A stretch of 64,000 nt of DNA from Lactobacillus psittaci DSM 15354 (GCF_000425905.1 NZ_KE384473.1:45209-109208); one strand, 5' to 3'; positions 7,934 to 18,270 are shown, counted from the first letter of the stretch. The notes: generated by a model not told the origin, from the sequence alone. Translations and numbers: made by a program.

Positions 7934-8983
7934 ATGGATTTATTTGAAAAGATTGCTAAATTACGTGAAGATGGTTTGGCACAAATTCAAACAGCTGAAA
8001 ATGAAAAGAAATTAAACGATGTTCGTGTCGCATTAGTCGGTAAAAAAGGACAATTGACTGAAATTTTGCACTCAATGAAGGAAGTTGCTCCTGAAAATAG
8101 ACGTGAAGTCGGTCAAAAAGTAAATGAATTAAGAGATATTTTTAACGCTCGCTTAGATAAGGCTAAAGATAATCTCTTAAAGAAATTAGTTGAAGAAAAA
8201 TTAGCTAAAGAAGCAATTGATGTTACTTTACCAGGTAGAAAAACTTACATGGGTTCTAAGCACGTGATTAGAATTATCCAAGATGACTTGGAAAAGTTTT
8301 TCATTGGTATGGGCTTTAAAGTAGTTCAAGGACCAGAAATTGAAAATGAACACTATAACTTCGAAATGCTTAACTTGCCAAAAGATCACCCAGCTCGTGA
8401 TATGCAAGCAACATTCTTTGTTGATCCAAGTCACTTATTAAGAAGTCAAACTTCACCAGTTCAAGCCAGAACTATGGAAAAGCACGACTTTGAAAATGGT
8501 GCTTTAAAGATGATCTCTCCAGGTAAGGTTTACCGCCGTGATGATGACGATGCAACGCACTCACACCAATTTGCGCAAATGGAAGGTTTAGTAGTAGATA
8601 AAAATATTACTATGGGTGATTTAAAGGGAACTTTAGAAGCCGTTGCTAAGCACGTCTTTGGTCAAGATCGTGAAACTCGTTTACGACCAAGCTACTTCCC
8701 ATTCACTGAACCAAGTGTTGAAATGGATGTTTCTTGCTTTAACTGTGATGGTAAGGGATGCAGCGTATGTAAAAATACTGGCTGGATTGAAGTTTTAGGT
8801 GCCGGAATGGTTCACCCTAACGTAATTCGCAATGCTGGTTTAGATCCTAAAGTATATGGTGGTTTTGCCTTTGGTTTAGGGTTAGATCGATTTGCAATTT
8901 TGAAATATGGTGTAGATGATATTCGTGACTTCTACACTAACGATGTAAGATTCTTAACCCAATTTCGTCAGGAGGAAGATTAA
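7934..8983 (+). CDS. pheS: Phenylalanyl-tRNA synthetase alpha subunit
   Basis: The catalytic subunit of the alpha2-beta2 enzyme charges tRNA-Phe. The 349-residue protein has an N-terminal coiled coil (about 1-85) for tRNA contact and a class II synthetase core with motif 2 ([21 protein letters not shown]) and motif 3 ([17 protein letters not shown]). A cysteine-rich insert [17 protein letters not shown] may bind zinc. AAGGAAAA lies before the ATG. The stop codon overlaps the pheT start (TAATG at 8981-8985), so the subunits are translationally coupled. Expression is controlled by the T-box upstream. Confidence 0.98.
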   Translation: MDLFEKIAKLREDGLAQIQTAENEKKLNDVRVALVGKKGQLTEILHSMKEVAPENRREVGQKVNELRDIFNARLDKAKDNLLKKLVEEKLAKEAIDVTLPGRKTYMGSKHVIRIIQDDLEKFFIGMGFKVVQGPEIENEHYNFEMLNLPKDHPARDMQATFFVDPSHLLRSQTSPVQARTMEKHDFENGALKMISPGKVYRRDDDDATHSHQFAQMEGLVVDKNITMGDLKGTLEAVAKHVFGQDRETRLRPSYFPFTEPSVEMDVSCFNCDGKGCSVCKNTGWIEVLGAGMVHPNVIRNAGLDPKVYGGFAFGLGLDRFAILKYGVDDIRDFYTNDVRFLTQFRQEED

Positions 8984-11394
8984 TGTTAGTTTCATATAAA
9001 TGGTTACAAGATTTTCTTGATTTAGATGTTGAACCCCATGAATTAGCTGAAAAGATTACTAGAACTGGGATTGAAATTGCTTCAGTTGAACATCCAATGG
9101 ATGGTCTTAAAAAAATTGTAGTTGGACATGTTTTAGAATGTGAAATGGCTCCTGACTCAGATCACTTACACATCACTAAAGTTGATGTTGGTGAAGCTGA
9201 ACCTTTACAAATTGTTTGTGGTGCACCTAATGTTGCAGCGGGGCAATATGTAATTGTTGCTTTACATGGTGCTAGAATTGCCGATAACGTCAAGATTAAG
9301 CGTGGTAAGTTGCGCGGAATTGAATCAGACGGTATGATTTGTGGTTTACAAGAAATTGGCTTCCCAGATAAGTTAGTACCAGCTGAATTTGCTGATGGTA
9401 TTTTTGTCTTCCCAGAAGCAATTACTCCAGGAACTGATGTATATGAAGCTTTGGGGATGGATGACTACATTTTAGACTTTGATATTACTCCTAACCGTGC
9501 TGATACTCTTTCGATGGAAGGAGCTGCATATGAAGTTGGTGCAATTATTGACCAAAAGCCTAAGATTGAAGATGTAGTCTTAAAGGGTGATGCTCCTGAT
9601 TGGACTAATGAATTAAGTATTAAGGTTGATTCAAAATTAGCTCCTAAGTTCTTAATGCGTAAAGTTAGTGGCGTCAAGATTGGCCCAAGTCCACTCTGGA
9701 TGCAAGTTCGTCTTTGGAATGCAGGTATTAGACCAATCAACAACGTAGTTGATGCAACTAACTACTGCATGCTTTTAACTGGTCAACCAATGCATGCCTA
9801 TGATGCAGCTGCTTTTGCTACTGGTAAATGTGAAGTTCGCTTAGCAAATGAAGGCGAAAAGCTCACTTTACTAGATGAAAGTGAAATTGACTTAAATGCT
9901 GAAGATATCGTAATTACTGACGGTGAAAAACCAGTTGCACTTGCTGGGGTAATGGGTGGTTTGAATTCTGAAGTTACTGATAAGACGACTGATGTGATTT
10001 TAGAATCAGCTGTCTTTGATCCAGCTTTAGTTAGAAAGGCTGCCTTGCGTCATGATGCAAGAAGTGAAGCTTCTGCTAGATTTGAAAAGGGGATTAACTG
10101 GGACAACACTGAAAAGGCCCTAAATATGGCCAGCTTAATTTTAAGAAATCATGCTGCTGGTAATGTTCATGAAGGCATTAATGTTGGTAGTAATGAAAAA
10201 CGCCAAAAGTGTGAAATCACAGTGCCATTTGCTCACTTCAATAAGGTATTAGGTACTAACTTAAGTGATGAAGAAATCTTAAAGATTTTTGCTAAGTTGA
10301 ATTTTGCAACTAGTGTTTCAGGCGAAGAAGTTACTGTTACTGTTCCTAATAGAAGATGGGATATCTTTATCGATGCTGACTTAGTGGAAGAAGTCGGAAG
10401 AATCTATGGTTACGATAATATCAAGTCAACTCAACCTGTTTTAGGTCAAACTCATGGTGGTTATAACGCTGATGAAGTTAAAGTTCGTCACTTACGTAAC
10501 TTGGTTCAAGGACAAGGCTTAGTTGAAACTATCAACTATTCATTAACTTCAGCTGATAAGGCTGTCTTATTTGAAGAAAAGCCATTAAAGCCAGTTAACG
10601 TTGAATGGCCACTTAACTCTGCTAGAACCACAATGAGACAAAACTTGATGGCCAGCTTAGTTGAAACTGCTAGCTATAATTTTGCCCGTAAGCAAAATGA
10701 AGTTCGCATTTTTGAACAAGGTCGAGTATATGACTTAGAAGGCGATAGCTATAATGAACATAGTCATTTAGCTGCTTTATATACTGGTAATGTTGAACAA
10801 ACTAACTGGCAACATACTGATGAAAAGATTGACTTTTACTATGTAAAGGGTCAAGTTGAAAGTTTATTTGATGCTGTTATTAAGCAAAAAGTAACAATTG
10901 AATATAAGGCAATCAAGTTGCCAGGGATGCACCCAACTAGAACTGCTGGAATCTATCTTGATGGACAATATGTTGGTTTTGTTGGTCAAATTTCTTCTTT
11001 ACATGAATTATTTGACAAGAACTTACGTGGCAAGGAACTTTACGGTTATGAACTTAATTTAGACTTATTATTGCCATTAATGGAAGGCGAAACTAAGTCA
11101 CAACCTGCTCCAAAATTCCCAGCTGTTGAACGTGACTTATCACTTTTAGTTGATAAGAAAGTAACTAATACTGAAGTTAGTGATGTAATCAAGGCTAGTG
11201 CGGGCAAGTACTTGTACAAGTTGGCAGTAATTGATGTATATCAAGGTGCCCACATTGAACCTGGCAAGAAGAGCTTGGCTTACAAATTAACCTTCTTAAA
11301 TGAAAAAGATACTTTAACTGATGAAGTTGTAAGTAAGGCGATTAATGATGTTACTACTGCTTTAACTGAAAAATTAGAGATTGAAGTACGTTAA
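8983..11394 (+). CDS. pheT: Phenylalanyl-tRNA synthetase beta subunit
   Basis: This is the structural and editing subunit of the Phe enzyme, 803 residues, the normal bacterial length. Domains in order are the N-terminal lead with an OB-fold tRNA-binding domain (about 40-150, VGHVLECEMAPDSDHLHITKVDVG), the B3/B4 editing domain (about 210-380), the B5 domain (about 405-475), the catalytic-like domain, and the C-terminal FDX-ACB anticodon-binding domain (about 710-803, FPAVERDLSLLVD). AGGAGG lies 7 bases before the ATG, inside pheS. Confidence 0.98.
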   Translation: MLVSYKWLQDFLDLDVEPHELAEKITRTGIEIASVEHPMDGLKKIVVGHVLECEMAPDSDHLHITKVDVGEAEPLQIVCGAPNVAAGQYVIVALHGARIADNVKIKRGKLRGIESDGMICGLQEIGFPDKLVPAEFADGIFVFPEAITPGTDVYEALGMDDYILDFDITPNRADTLSMEGAAYEVGAIIDQKPKIEDVVLKGDAPDWTNELSIKVDSKLAPKFLMRKVSGVKIGPSPLWMQVRLWNAGIRPINNVVDATNYCMLLTGQPMHAYDAAAFATGKCEVRLANEGEKLTLLDESEIDLNAEDIVITDGEKPVALAGVMGGLNSEVTDKTTDVILESAVFDPALVRKAALRHDARSEASARFEKGINWDNTEKALNMASLILRNHAAGNVHEGINVGSNEKRQKCEITVPFAHFNKVLGTNLSDEEILKIFAKLNFATSVSGEEVTVTVPNRRWDIFIDADLVEEVGRIYGYDNIKSTQPVLGQTHGGYNADEVKVRHLRNLVQGQGLVETINYSLTSADKAVLFEEKPLKPVNVEWPLNSARTTMRQNLMASLVETASYNFARKQNEVRIFEQGRVYDLEGDSYNEHSHLAALYTGNVEQTNWQHTDEKIDFYYVKGQVESLFDAVIKQKVTIEYKAIKLPGMHPTRTAGIYLDGQYVGFVGQISSLHELFDKNLRGKELYGYELNLDLLLPLMEGETKSQPAPKFPAVERDLSLLVDKKVTNTEVSDVIKASAGKYLYKLAVIDVYQGAHIEPGKKSLAYKLTFLNEKDTLTDEVVSKAINDVTTALTEKLEIEVR

Positions 11395-11398
11395 GCTA

Positions 11399-11427
11399 TT
11401 GACTTTTTAATAGTATTTAAATAAGAT
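11399..11427 (+). promoter_or_regulatory. Promoter of greA
   Basis: TTGACT (11399-11404) and TAAGAT (11422-11427) with a 17-base spacer lie just after the pheT stop, 33 bases before the greA start. Confidence 0.6.
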
Positions 11428-11460
11428 TGACAATTGAAAAATGATTAAGGGAGATTTATT

Positions 11461-11934
11461 ATGCCTAAGACATATCCAATGACTGCTGAAGGTAAAGAAA
11501 AACTTGAAGCAGAACTTAAAAATTTGAAATTAGTCAAGCGGCCTGAAGTAATCGAAAGAATTAAGGTTGCTCGTTCTTATGGGGACTTATCTGAAAATTC
11601 AGAATACGATGCAGCTAAAGATGAACAAAGTGCAGTAGAACAAAGAATTGCACAAGTAGAACAAATGCTTAAGTATGCTGACGTTGTTGATGCAGATAGT
11701 GTTGATCCTAATGAAGTTTCAGTTGGTAAGACAGTTACCTATACTGAAGTAGGTGAAGATGATCCTGAAACCTACACTATCGTTGGTTCTGATGAATCTG
11801 ACCCATTGAACGGTAAGATTTCTAACGACTCACCAATTGCTCAAGCTTTACTTGGTAAGCACAAGGGTGACACTGTTACCATTGCCACTCCTGGTGGTAG
11901 CTTTGATGTAGTTATTAACGAAGTTAAGGCTTAA
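11461..11934 (+). CDS. greA: Transcription elongation factor GreA
   Basis: GreA enters the secondary channel of RNA polymerase and stimulates cleavage of backtracked transcripts. The 157 residues fit the family. The N-terminal coiled coil (about 1-75) carries the tip acidic pair in [17 protein letters not shown], and the C-terminal FKBP-like domain ends with [22 protein letters not shown] precedes the ATG. The gene has its own promoter and a strong terminator that it shares with the convergent yfhO-like gene. Confidence 0.97.
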   Translation: MPKTYPMTAEGKEKLEAELKNLKLVKRPEVIERIKVARSYGDLSENSEYDAAKDEQSAVEQRIAQVEQMLKYADVVDADSVDPNEVSVGKTVTYTEVGEDDPETYTIVGSDESDPLNGKISNDSPIAQALLGKHKGDTVTIATPGGSFDVVINEVKA

Positions 11935-11954
11935 GCTAAATATTATTCAAAATA

Positions 11955-11994
11955 AAAAGTAGATTATCATCTTTTTGATAGTCTACTTTTTTGG
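11955..11994. terminator. Bidirectional terminator between greA and the YfhO-like gene
   Basis: AAAGTAGATTATC pairs with GATAGTCTACTTTTTT around a T-rich loop. The stop codon of the minus-strand gene (11967-11969) lies inside the stem, so the hairpin overlaps coding sequence. Confidence 0.85.
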
Positions 11995-14516
11995 TATGTC
12001 ATAAAAATTAAACAAGTAAGTGAAATAAGTAAGCCAGCAATTAGTTCAACTGGAATAAATATTAATTGTATTTGATGATAACCTGGACTGATATTTACTT
12101 GTAAAAAGGTATTTAAGTATTTATTTACCTTAACAAGCTTCCCCTTATCAAAGGCAAACCAGTCATGACTATATGGAATTGTCGTTTTCAGTGTTTGCTT
12201 AGCTTGAGTTTTAAATTTATCACTAGTTATTACAAGCTTGCTATATTGAAAATTGGGCTGTTTAGCGCGAAATTTACTTAAAACGGAATTTAATTTATCA
12301 GTATCTAGTTGCCAAATAATACTATTTGTTAAATCTAATTTATGACTGTGCATAATAAAACTGATTTTGATTGGAATGTTTTTTTGATTTGCAGCAAGAT
12401 TAACTAGCTTTATTTGACTATAGCGAGCATCAATTGAAACGTAATGGTTGTTGATATAGAGTGAGACGTCACTATTATCTAAATCAGCAGGCAACTCTAA
12501 GTAGTAAGAAGCATTATTAACGGGTTTAAACCAAAAACTAATTTTGCTAATGCCAGACTTAGCTTGAAATTGTAAATAATCTTTTTTGACCAAACTGGCA
12601 TTTTTCATAACTGGATCTGGCAAAAGTAGAGCTGAAAATAAGTTAACTTTACTACCAGTAATGCTAGTGAAAAAAGTCTGTTGGTTTCTAGTAGGGTCTT
12701 CGCTAATAAAGTTAGCTTTTTTAGTTTTTGGAGAAACAAATAATAATGGAAGAGAATTACGATAGCTAACTGAGTATAACTCAGGATAATTTTCAACAAA
12801 GTTACTTGCTTTTAAATCAGGACGATACAAGCGATTATTATATTTCATTAGTTGATTTGCCGGAATATCATCGTGATCTAAGTTAGGCAAGAGGTAATAT
12901 TTCACTCCTAATAATTGATCTAACAAGGCAGTAGAAAATTTATTAGAAAATGAATTCGAGTTATGAACTAGACCCTGATAGCTTAAAAAGTTAATTAAGT
13001 TAGTGCTAGTTATTGAATTGAAATTAGCTAATCCATAATAATCATCGCTAAAGCTATCATCGTCTGAACGAGAAAAAGTCTTTTCAAGGCGGTAAAGATT
13101 GCTATCAGAACTTCTTATTTGACTAGTAGCAGCCCTCATATTAGCTGTAAAATTGCTCCAATCAGCATTACTTTGATATGCTAACTCATTTAGACTCAGA
13201 ACTAAATTAACAGTCATTGCTAGTGCAGTTAAGCCATAAATCAGCCATTGAGACGATAGGTCAATCGGACTCAAAAAGACAACAAACAAAAGGGTAATTA
13301 AGATAAATAGGACTGTAATTATCAGCTTGGTTGAATTTAAAAAGGCAAAGTTGCCAAATTTAATAATTATACTAGCTAATGCAATGAAAATTATTAAAAC
13401 TAAGCCTTGAATCTTAGTAAAGTACTGCAAGTTCGCCAAATTCTGAAAGGCTAGTTCAATTAAATAAAAACAGATAACAAAGCTAAAACGTGCAGGATAC
13501 CAAGTTGGATATTGACCGATATGCCAAAGTAAAACTAGCGGATTAAAACAAGTTGATAAGAATAGAAAAATTAATAAAACTAACTTACTCAAACGAACTT
13601 TAAGCGCAATTTGGCGATTAAAGAAATACAGCAGGGCGATTAGCAATAAGAAAATAGAAATATAGACATTAGGTAAACCTGCTTCCATTTCATGAAAGCT
13701 ATAGCTTCCAGTGAAAAATTTACCAAATAGTTTCCAAAAGTTAAATTGAAAACTTAAAGTCCAACTAGTGCTATCACCTTTTCCACTTAAAATTTCTGAA
13801 ACTGCTGGTATCAACACAAAGCTAGCTAGTAAAGTTCCTAAAATTGAACGTGACAGGTAGAATTTAAATTTAGCTAGTTTGGCGTCAGCATTAATTAATT
13901 CAGTTAAGAAATAAAAAAGTCCAAAAGCTAAGACCATGTAGCCAGTATAAAAATTAGTAAACCAGCATAGAAAGGTTACTAGAACTAGATGTCTTTGTTT
14001 TTTAATCGCTAAAATTAAAAGTGGCAAAAGGATAACACTGTCAAGCCACATCAAATTTAAATTATAAGCGATGACATAGCCACATAAGGCATAGGCTAAG
14101 CTAGCAGCTAATGCAAAAAGAGTTTTATTTTCTCCTTTAAAATAATAAAATGCGCTTAAGCCAATTAGGCCGACTTTGATACTAATTAAAATTAAGATAC
14201 CGGTAGGGAAGAACTTAAGTGGAATCAGCAGTAAAATTAAATTTACTGGGCTTGCAAGATAGTAAAAGTCAGTTGCTACCATACTTGAACCTAATCCATT
14301 AGCAAAACTAAAAATAAGTTCTGCTGGGTTATGGAGTAGACTTTGTCGATAATGCGCTAGAAGATCAATATATTGTTGGCCAAGATCGACGGTTAAGATT
14401 TGTCCGTGACGGACCAAAAAATAACTCAAAAAAATAATAAAAGGTAGCCCAAAAGCAGCTAGATATGAAATTAACTGCTTTTGAGAGTCAGAAAAATGAT
14501 TAATAATTTGTTTCAT
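11967..14516 (-). CDS. YfhO-family polytopic membrane protein (GT-C-like glycosyltransferase fold)
   Basis: This is an 849-residue protein with about 12 N-terminal membrane helices (to about residue 440), a large extracytoplasmic domain, and one C-terminal helix (VELIAGLLISLTCLIFM) before a basic tail. The early motif TVDLGQQYIDLLAHYR matches YfhO proteins. YfhO of Bacillus and related proteins in Listeria are linked to glycosylation of lipoteichoic or wall teichoic acid using lipid-linked sugars; that role here is inference from family. It is a single minus-strand gene between greA and the PBP gene. No glycosyltransferase partner (CsbB-like) lies beside it. Confidence 0.8.
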   Translation of the reverse strand: MKQIINHFSDSQKQLISYLAAFGLPFIIFLSYFLVRHGQILTVDLGQQYIDLLAHYRQSLLHNPAELIFSFANGLGSSMVATDFYYLASPVNLILLLIPLKFFPTGILILISIKVGLIGLSAFYYFKGENKTLFALAASLAYALCGYVIAYNLNLMWLDSVILLPLLILAIKKQRHLVLVTFLCWFTNFYTGYMVLAFGLFYFLTELINADAKLAKFKFYLSRSILGTLLASFVLIPAVSEILSGKGDSTSWTLSFQFNFWKLFGKFFTGSYSFHEMEAGLPNVYISIFLLLIALLYFFNRQIALKVRLSKLVLLIFLFLSTCFNPLVLLWHIGQYPTWYPARFSFVICFYLIELAFQNLANLQYFTKIQGLVLIIFIALASIIIKFGNFAFLNSTKLIITVLFILITLLFVVFLSPIDLSSQWLIYGLTALAMTVNLVLSLNELAYQSNADWSNFTANMRAATSQIRSSDSNLYRLEKTFSRSDDDSFSDDYYGLANFNSITSTNLINFLSYQGLVHNSNSFSNKFSTALLDQLLGVKYYLLPNLDHDDIPANQLMKYNNRLYRPDLKASNFVENYPELYSVSYRNSLPLLFVSPKTKKANFISEDPTRNQQTFFTSITGSKVNLFSALLLPDPVMKNASLVKKDYLQFQAKSGISKISFWFKPVNNASYYLELPADLDNSDVSLYINNHYVSIDARYSQIKLVNLAANQKNIPIKISFIMHSHKLDLTNSIIWQLDTDKLNSVLSKFRAKQPNFQYSKLVITSDKFKTQAKQTLKTTIPYSHDWFAFDKGKLVKVNKYLNTFLQVNISPGYHQIQLIFIPVELIAGLLISLTCLIFMTYQKSRLSKR

Positions 14517-14617
14517 ATGATTAAGATTTAAAAAACATTACTTGATAGTCGGCTATAAGCATAGCATAATAACTTATCATTTGCTAAAATATTGCTAGTT
14601 TAGTGAGGTAGATTTTC

Positions 14618-16738
14618 TTGGATTTTTTCAAAAAAAATAAAAACAATCAAACATCAAAGAGAAAAGCTGCAGAAACGCCAATTAGAGTGAAGGTTATTCT
14701 AGGCTTTATCTTTGTACTTTTTGCATTATTAATTGTGCAATTAGGATATTTACAATTAATTTATGGTAGTCGTTTTCATGCTGAAGTGCAAAAAACAGAT
14801 GATACTGTAATTTCAGGTGCAGTTCCGCGTGGGGTTATGTATGATGATAAAGGACGGGTATTAGTTGGTAATAAGGCTAATAACGCTATTACTTATACCA
14901 AGTCTTTGTCTACGACTACAAAGCAAGAATACAACATTTCTAATGCTTTGAGTAAGTATATTACCATCTCAAATGAGAAGCCAACTGATCAACAATTAGC
15001 TCAATACTACTTAGCAGATAGTAAAAATTACGCTAAAGAAGTTGCTAAGTTGCCACGTTCGAAGCGCTATAATTCTGATGGGTCCGAAGTAAGTTCATCA
15101 GCTATCTATCAAACCCTTGAAAATAAGGTAGCAAATGAAAAACGTCATTATACTACTAAGCAAAAGACTGCAGCTTTGATTTTTAATAAAATTGCGGGTG
15201 CATATACCTTATCTACAATTTATGTTAAAAATCAAAAATTGACTGATCGGGAAGTAGCATTAGTTGGGGAACACCTTTCAGAACTTCCAGGTGTTGGAAT
15301 TGGGACTGACTGGGAAAGATACTATCCAAATGGTTCATCAATTAAGAGTATTATTGGTTCTGTTTCAACTGAAAAAGCTGGACTTCCAAGTGATGATTTG
15401 AAATATTACCTTGCTTTAGGTTATTCAAGAAATGACCGTGTGGGTACTTCCTACCTTGAAAAAGAATATGAATCTTTATTAAAGGGAACAAAGTCTAAGA
15501 GCAAGGTAACAACTAAGTCAAATAATCAAGTACAACAAACTAAGACTGTTTACAAAGGACAAGCTGGTGCAAGTTTAGTTTTAACGATAGATTCTAAATA
15601 CCAAGCCAAGGTACAAAAAACCTTGAAATCAGTTTATGCCTCTGCTGTATCATCTGGAGCTGCAAGCTTATCTTCAGGTGCTTATGCAATTGCAATGGAT
15701 CCAAATACGGGTGCAATCAAGGCTGTTGCAGGTTTGTCACATGACCCAGATACTGGTAAAACAACTGATAATGCGCTAGGCGTAATTAATCAAGCTTTCG
15801 TTATGGGGTCAGCTGTTAAGGGGGCTCAAGTTGCAGGTGGTTTAATCAATCACGTGATTACACCAAGCAATACTGTATTACCTGATACTCCAATTTACTT
15901 ACCTGGTTCTCCAGTAAAGAAATCAGTTTATCCAGTTGGAACGTTCTCTAGCCTAGATGCACAAACTGCGCTTGAAGTTTCAAGTAACATTTACATGATG
16001 CAGTTGACTTTAAGATGGATTAAGGCAAGTTATTCACCTCATACTTATATTAAGATGCCAAAGAATGCCTTTGATATTTTGCGGCGTAACTTTAATATGT
16101 TTGGGCTAGGTCAAAAGACAGGGGTTGACTTACCTGGAGAAATTTCAGGAATTCAAGGTAAGTCATATAATTCTTCTGGTCAATTGTTGACGGGGTCTGT
16201 ACTTGACTTGTCCTACGGGAACTACGATGCTTACACTCCAATTCAAATGGCGCAATATATTTCCACTATTGCAAATGGTGGTTACCGGATGCAGCCATAC
16301 TTAGTTCAAAGTGTAGGTAAAACCAATAGCAGTGGTAATAAAGTCTTAATTAACTATAATAAGAAGGCTAATGCTCAACTTAGAATCCCTTGGACTACAA
16401 GTGAATTAAATGTTATTCGAACAGGGATGTATCGAGTTGTTCATGGTTCAAATGCTTGGGGAACTGCCCATACTTTAAAGAGTGTTAAACCAACAATGGC
16501 AGGTAAGACTGGTACGGCTGAAACTTTCTATTATGATCCAAAGCATCCTAATAGTACGAAGGTACATGAATTAATCAATGCAACCTTTGTCGGTTTTGCC
16601 CCATATAAGAATCCAAAACTAGCAATTGTAGTTGTTTTCCCTGGCCTTGATCCTAACATGGAAGGTACATATACTTTACAAGTAGCTAAAGAAATGGTTC
16701 AGGATTATTTCAAACTAAATAAATATGCTGAAAATTAA
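14618..16738 (+). CDS. Class B penicillin-binding protein, PBP2b-type transpeptidase
   Basis: This is a membrane-anchored peptidoglycan transpeptidase of 706 residues. A short basic cytoplasmic tail and one membrane helix (about 24-46) precede the dimerisation domain (PRGVMYDDKGR) and the transpeptidase domain. Active-site motifs are S398-A-V-K401, S455-S-N457 and K630-T-G. The start is TTG at 14618, with GAGGT about 10 bases upstream. In this family the common form of the first motif is STVK or STFK; here alanine takes the second place. It is followed by rpmG and a fthC/rhomboid/YqgQ cluster, an order common in lactobacilli. A role in elongation or division cannot be decided from sequence alone. 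Confidence 0.92.
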   Translation: MDFFKKNKNNQTSKRKAAETPIRVKVILGFIFVLFALLIVQLGYLQLIYGSRFHAEVQKTDDTVISGAVPRGVMYDDKGRVLVGNKANNAITYTKSLSTTTKQEYNISNALSKYITISNEKPTDQQLAQYYLADSKNYAKEVAKLPRSKRYNSDGSEVSSSAIYQTLENKVANEKRHYTTKQKTAALIFNKIAGAYTLSTIYVKNQKLTDREVALVGEHLSELPGVGIGTDWERYYPNGSSIKSIIGSVSTEKAGLPSDDLKYYLALGYSRNDRVGTSYLEKEYESLLKGTKSKSKVTTKSNNQVQQTKTVYKGQAGASLVLTIDSKYQAKVQKTLKSVYASAVSSGAASLSSGAYAIAMDPNTGAIKAVAGLSHDPDTGKTTDNALGVINQAFVMGSAVKGAQVAGGLINHVITPSNTVLPDTPIYLPGSPVKKSVYPVGTFSSLDAQTALEVSSNIYMMQLTLRWIKASYSPHTYIKMPKNAFDILRRNFNMFGLGQKTGVDLPGEISGIQGKSYNSSGQLLTGSVLDLSYGNYDAYTPIQMAQYISTIANGGYRMQPYLVQSVGKTNSSGNKVLINYNKKANAQLRIPWTTSELNVIRTGMYRVVHGSNAWGTAHTLKSVKPTMAGKTGTAETFYYDPKHPNSTKVHELINATFVGFAPYKNPKLAIVVVFPGLDPNMEGTYTLQVAKEMVQDYFKLNKYAEN

Positions 16739-16751
16739 TCTGACAATTTCC

Positions 16752-16780
16752 TGGTAAGAACAAGCAAAAAATGCTATAAT
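16752..16780 (+). promoter_or_regulatory. Promoter of rpmG
   Basis: There is an extended -10 (TGC then TATAAT at 16775-16780) with a weak -35 TGGTAA (16752-16757) 17 bases upstream. Confidence 0.55.
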
Positions 16781-16815
16781 TAACCAGTCGAAGTTAAATA
16801 TAGGTGGTGAAATCA

Positions 16816-16965
16816 ATGGCAGACAACATTATTTTAGAATGTACTGAATGTGGTGAAAGAGATTACTTATCAAAGAAAAATAAGCGTAAGCACCCAGAAC
16901 GTTTGGCTTTAAAGAAGTATTGCCCACGTGAAAGAAAAGTTACTCTTCACCGTGAAACTAAGTAA
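16816..16965 (+). CDS. rpmG: Ribosomal protein bL33
   Basis: This 49-codon gene encodes a small 50S subunit protein. The translation starts [17 protein letters not shown] and ends [15 protein letters not shown], the typical L33 tail. AGGTGG lies 8 bases before the ATG. It keeps the first CxxC (C9/C12) and one later cysteine in YCPRER, but the fourth zinc ligand of full C+ forms is replaced. It has its own promoter and a strong terminator, so it is a monocistronic unit. Confidence 0.95.
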   Translation: MADNIILECTECGERDYLSKKNKRKHPERLALKKYCPRERKVTLHRETK

Positions 16966-16973
16966 TTTTATTA

Positions 16974-17003
16974 AAACAACAGGTAGTGCCTGTTGTTTTT
17001 TTG
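16974..17003 (+). terminator. Terminator of rpmG
   Basis: AACAACAGG pairs with CCTGTTGTT across a five-base loop and is followed by a run of seven T. Confidence 0.9.
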
Positions 17004-17024
17004 TATCAAGTGAGTTTATTATTT

Positions 17025-17579
17025 ATGGATAAGCAAGAATTAAGAAAGCGGCAAATTAAACGCTTAAATGAGTTTCAGAAAAAAGCTCACAAACATTTAG
17101 AAGATCAAATCTTGGTTAATAACTTTTTTGATTCTGGGATTCTAGATGGCGTAAAAAGTATTGGCGTGACAGCAGCATTAGATTTTGAAGTAGACAACTC
17201 AGAACTAATTGCCAAATGCTGGGATATGGGAATCGACGTTTATTTGGCGCGTACAAACCCTGACAAGAGTATGGATTTTGTTTTTTATAATTACACTAGT
17301 AAGTTAGAGAAGTCCACTTTTGGTGTTTTAGAAGTAGCTGATTCAAATGCCAAAATAAAAGATGACTTAGACTTAGTTTTAGTTCCAGGACTAGCTTTTT
17401 CTAAAATTGGTCATGATCGAGTAGGATTTGGCGGTGGCTTTTTTGACCGCTTTTTAGCGCAGCATCCAACTAAGTCATGTGCATTGGTAAATTCAGTTAT
17501 GTTATATGAAGAGCCAGCTTGGCCAATTGAAAAGACTGATATTCAAATTGATCAATTAATTACCCCGTATACAAATTAG
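17025..17579 (+). CDS. 5-formyltetrahydrofolate cyclo-ligase
   Basis: It converts 5-formyl-THF to 5,10-methenyl-THF with ATP, returning stored folate to one-carbon metabolism. The protein (184 residues) has a basic N-terminus (MDKQELRKRQIKR), which suits ATP binding, and the family signature VLVPGLAFSKIGHDRVGFGG followed by GFFDRFL. The ATG at 17025 was chosen over an in-frame start 39 bases upstream, which would begin inside the rpmG terminator; the ribosome-binding site is weak (GTGAG). The rhomboid gene follows 12 bases after the stop, as in the yqgN-yqgP order of Bacillus. Confidence 0.9.
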   Translation: MDKQELRKRQIKRLNEFQKKAHKHLEDQILVNNFFDSGILDGVKSIGVTAALDFEVDNSELIAKCWDMGIDVYLARTNPDKSMDFVFYNYTSKLEKSTFGVLEVADSNAKIKDDLDLVLVPGLAFSKIGHDRVGFGGGFFDRFLAQHPTKSCALVNSVMLYEEPAWPIEKTDIQIDQLITPYTN

Positions 17580-17591
17580 GAGATGAAGTAG

Positions 17592-18269
17592 ATGCAAAGA
17601 AGAACTGACTGGAAGTCGATTTATGTAACAGCAGGCATTCTAGTAGCTTTATTAGTAATGTTTATTATAGAAACCCTGTTAGGTGGATCTGAAGATAGTG
17701 CGGTTTTGTTTAAGCTGGGAGCAAGTTACAATCCGGCAATTGCTATCGGCCAATATTGGCGTTTGTTTACTGCTCAATTTTTGCATATCGGTGTCTTGCA
17801 CCTTGCTTCAAATGCAGTAATGATTTTTTACTTAGGTCAGTTACTTGAAGAAGTTATGGGACATGGAAGATACCTTGCTTTATATCTTCTTTCAGGAGTT
17901 GGTGGTAATTTACTTAGTTTTGCCTTGGGGAGTGATTTTTCTCTTAGTGCAGGGGCCTCAACTTCTTTGTTTGGTTTATTAGGTGCCTTATTAGCCTTTT
18001 ACCTAGTAAATATGAATAATCAAATTATTGCATATCTTGGTAGACAGGCGATTTTCCTAGCTGTCATTAATTTAGCCTTTGATTTGGCTAGTCCAAGTAT
18101 TGATATTTTAGGCCATGTCGGTGGTCTAATTAGTGGATTTTTACTTGCAGGGCTACTTGGCAGTAAGTTTATTGGTAATTATCCTAAACAAGCTAGAGTG
18201 GTCTTTGCCGCGGTATTAATTGTTTATACCGTTTGGACAGTTCGGATGGGACTAGTGATTACAGGCTAA
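17592..18269 (+). CDS. Rhomboid-family intramembrane serine protease
   Basis: This integral membrane protease has 225 residues and six to seven helices. The catalytic serine is S123 in GASTSLFG and the histidine is H175 in ILGHVGG. The loop WRLFTAQFLHIGVLHLASNAV carries the conserved WR and HxxxN elements. It lacks the extra N-terminal and TPR regions of B. subtilis GluP/YqgP, so it is a minimal form. AGGAGATG precedes the ATG. It overlaps closely with the YqgQ gene (1-base gap), which is the usual neighbour. The substrate is unknown. Confidence 0.92.
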   Translation: MQRRTDWKSIYVTAGILVALLVMFIIETLLGGSEDSAVLFKLGASYNPAIAIGQYWRLFTAQFLHIGVLHLASNAVMIFYLGQLLEEVMGHGRYLALYLLSGVGGNLLSFALGSDFSLSAGASTSLFGLLGALLAFYLVNMNNQIIAYLGRQAIFLAVINLAFDLASPSIDILGHVGGLISGFLLAGLLGSKFIGNYPKQARVVFAAVLIVYTVWTVRMGLVITG

Positions 18270-18270
18270 A

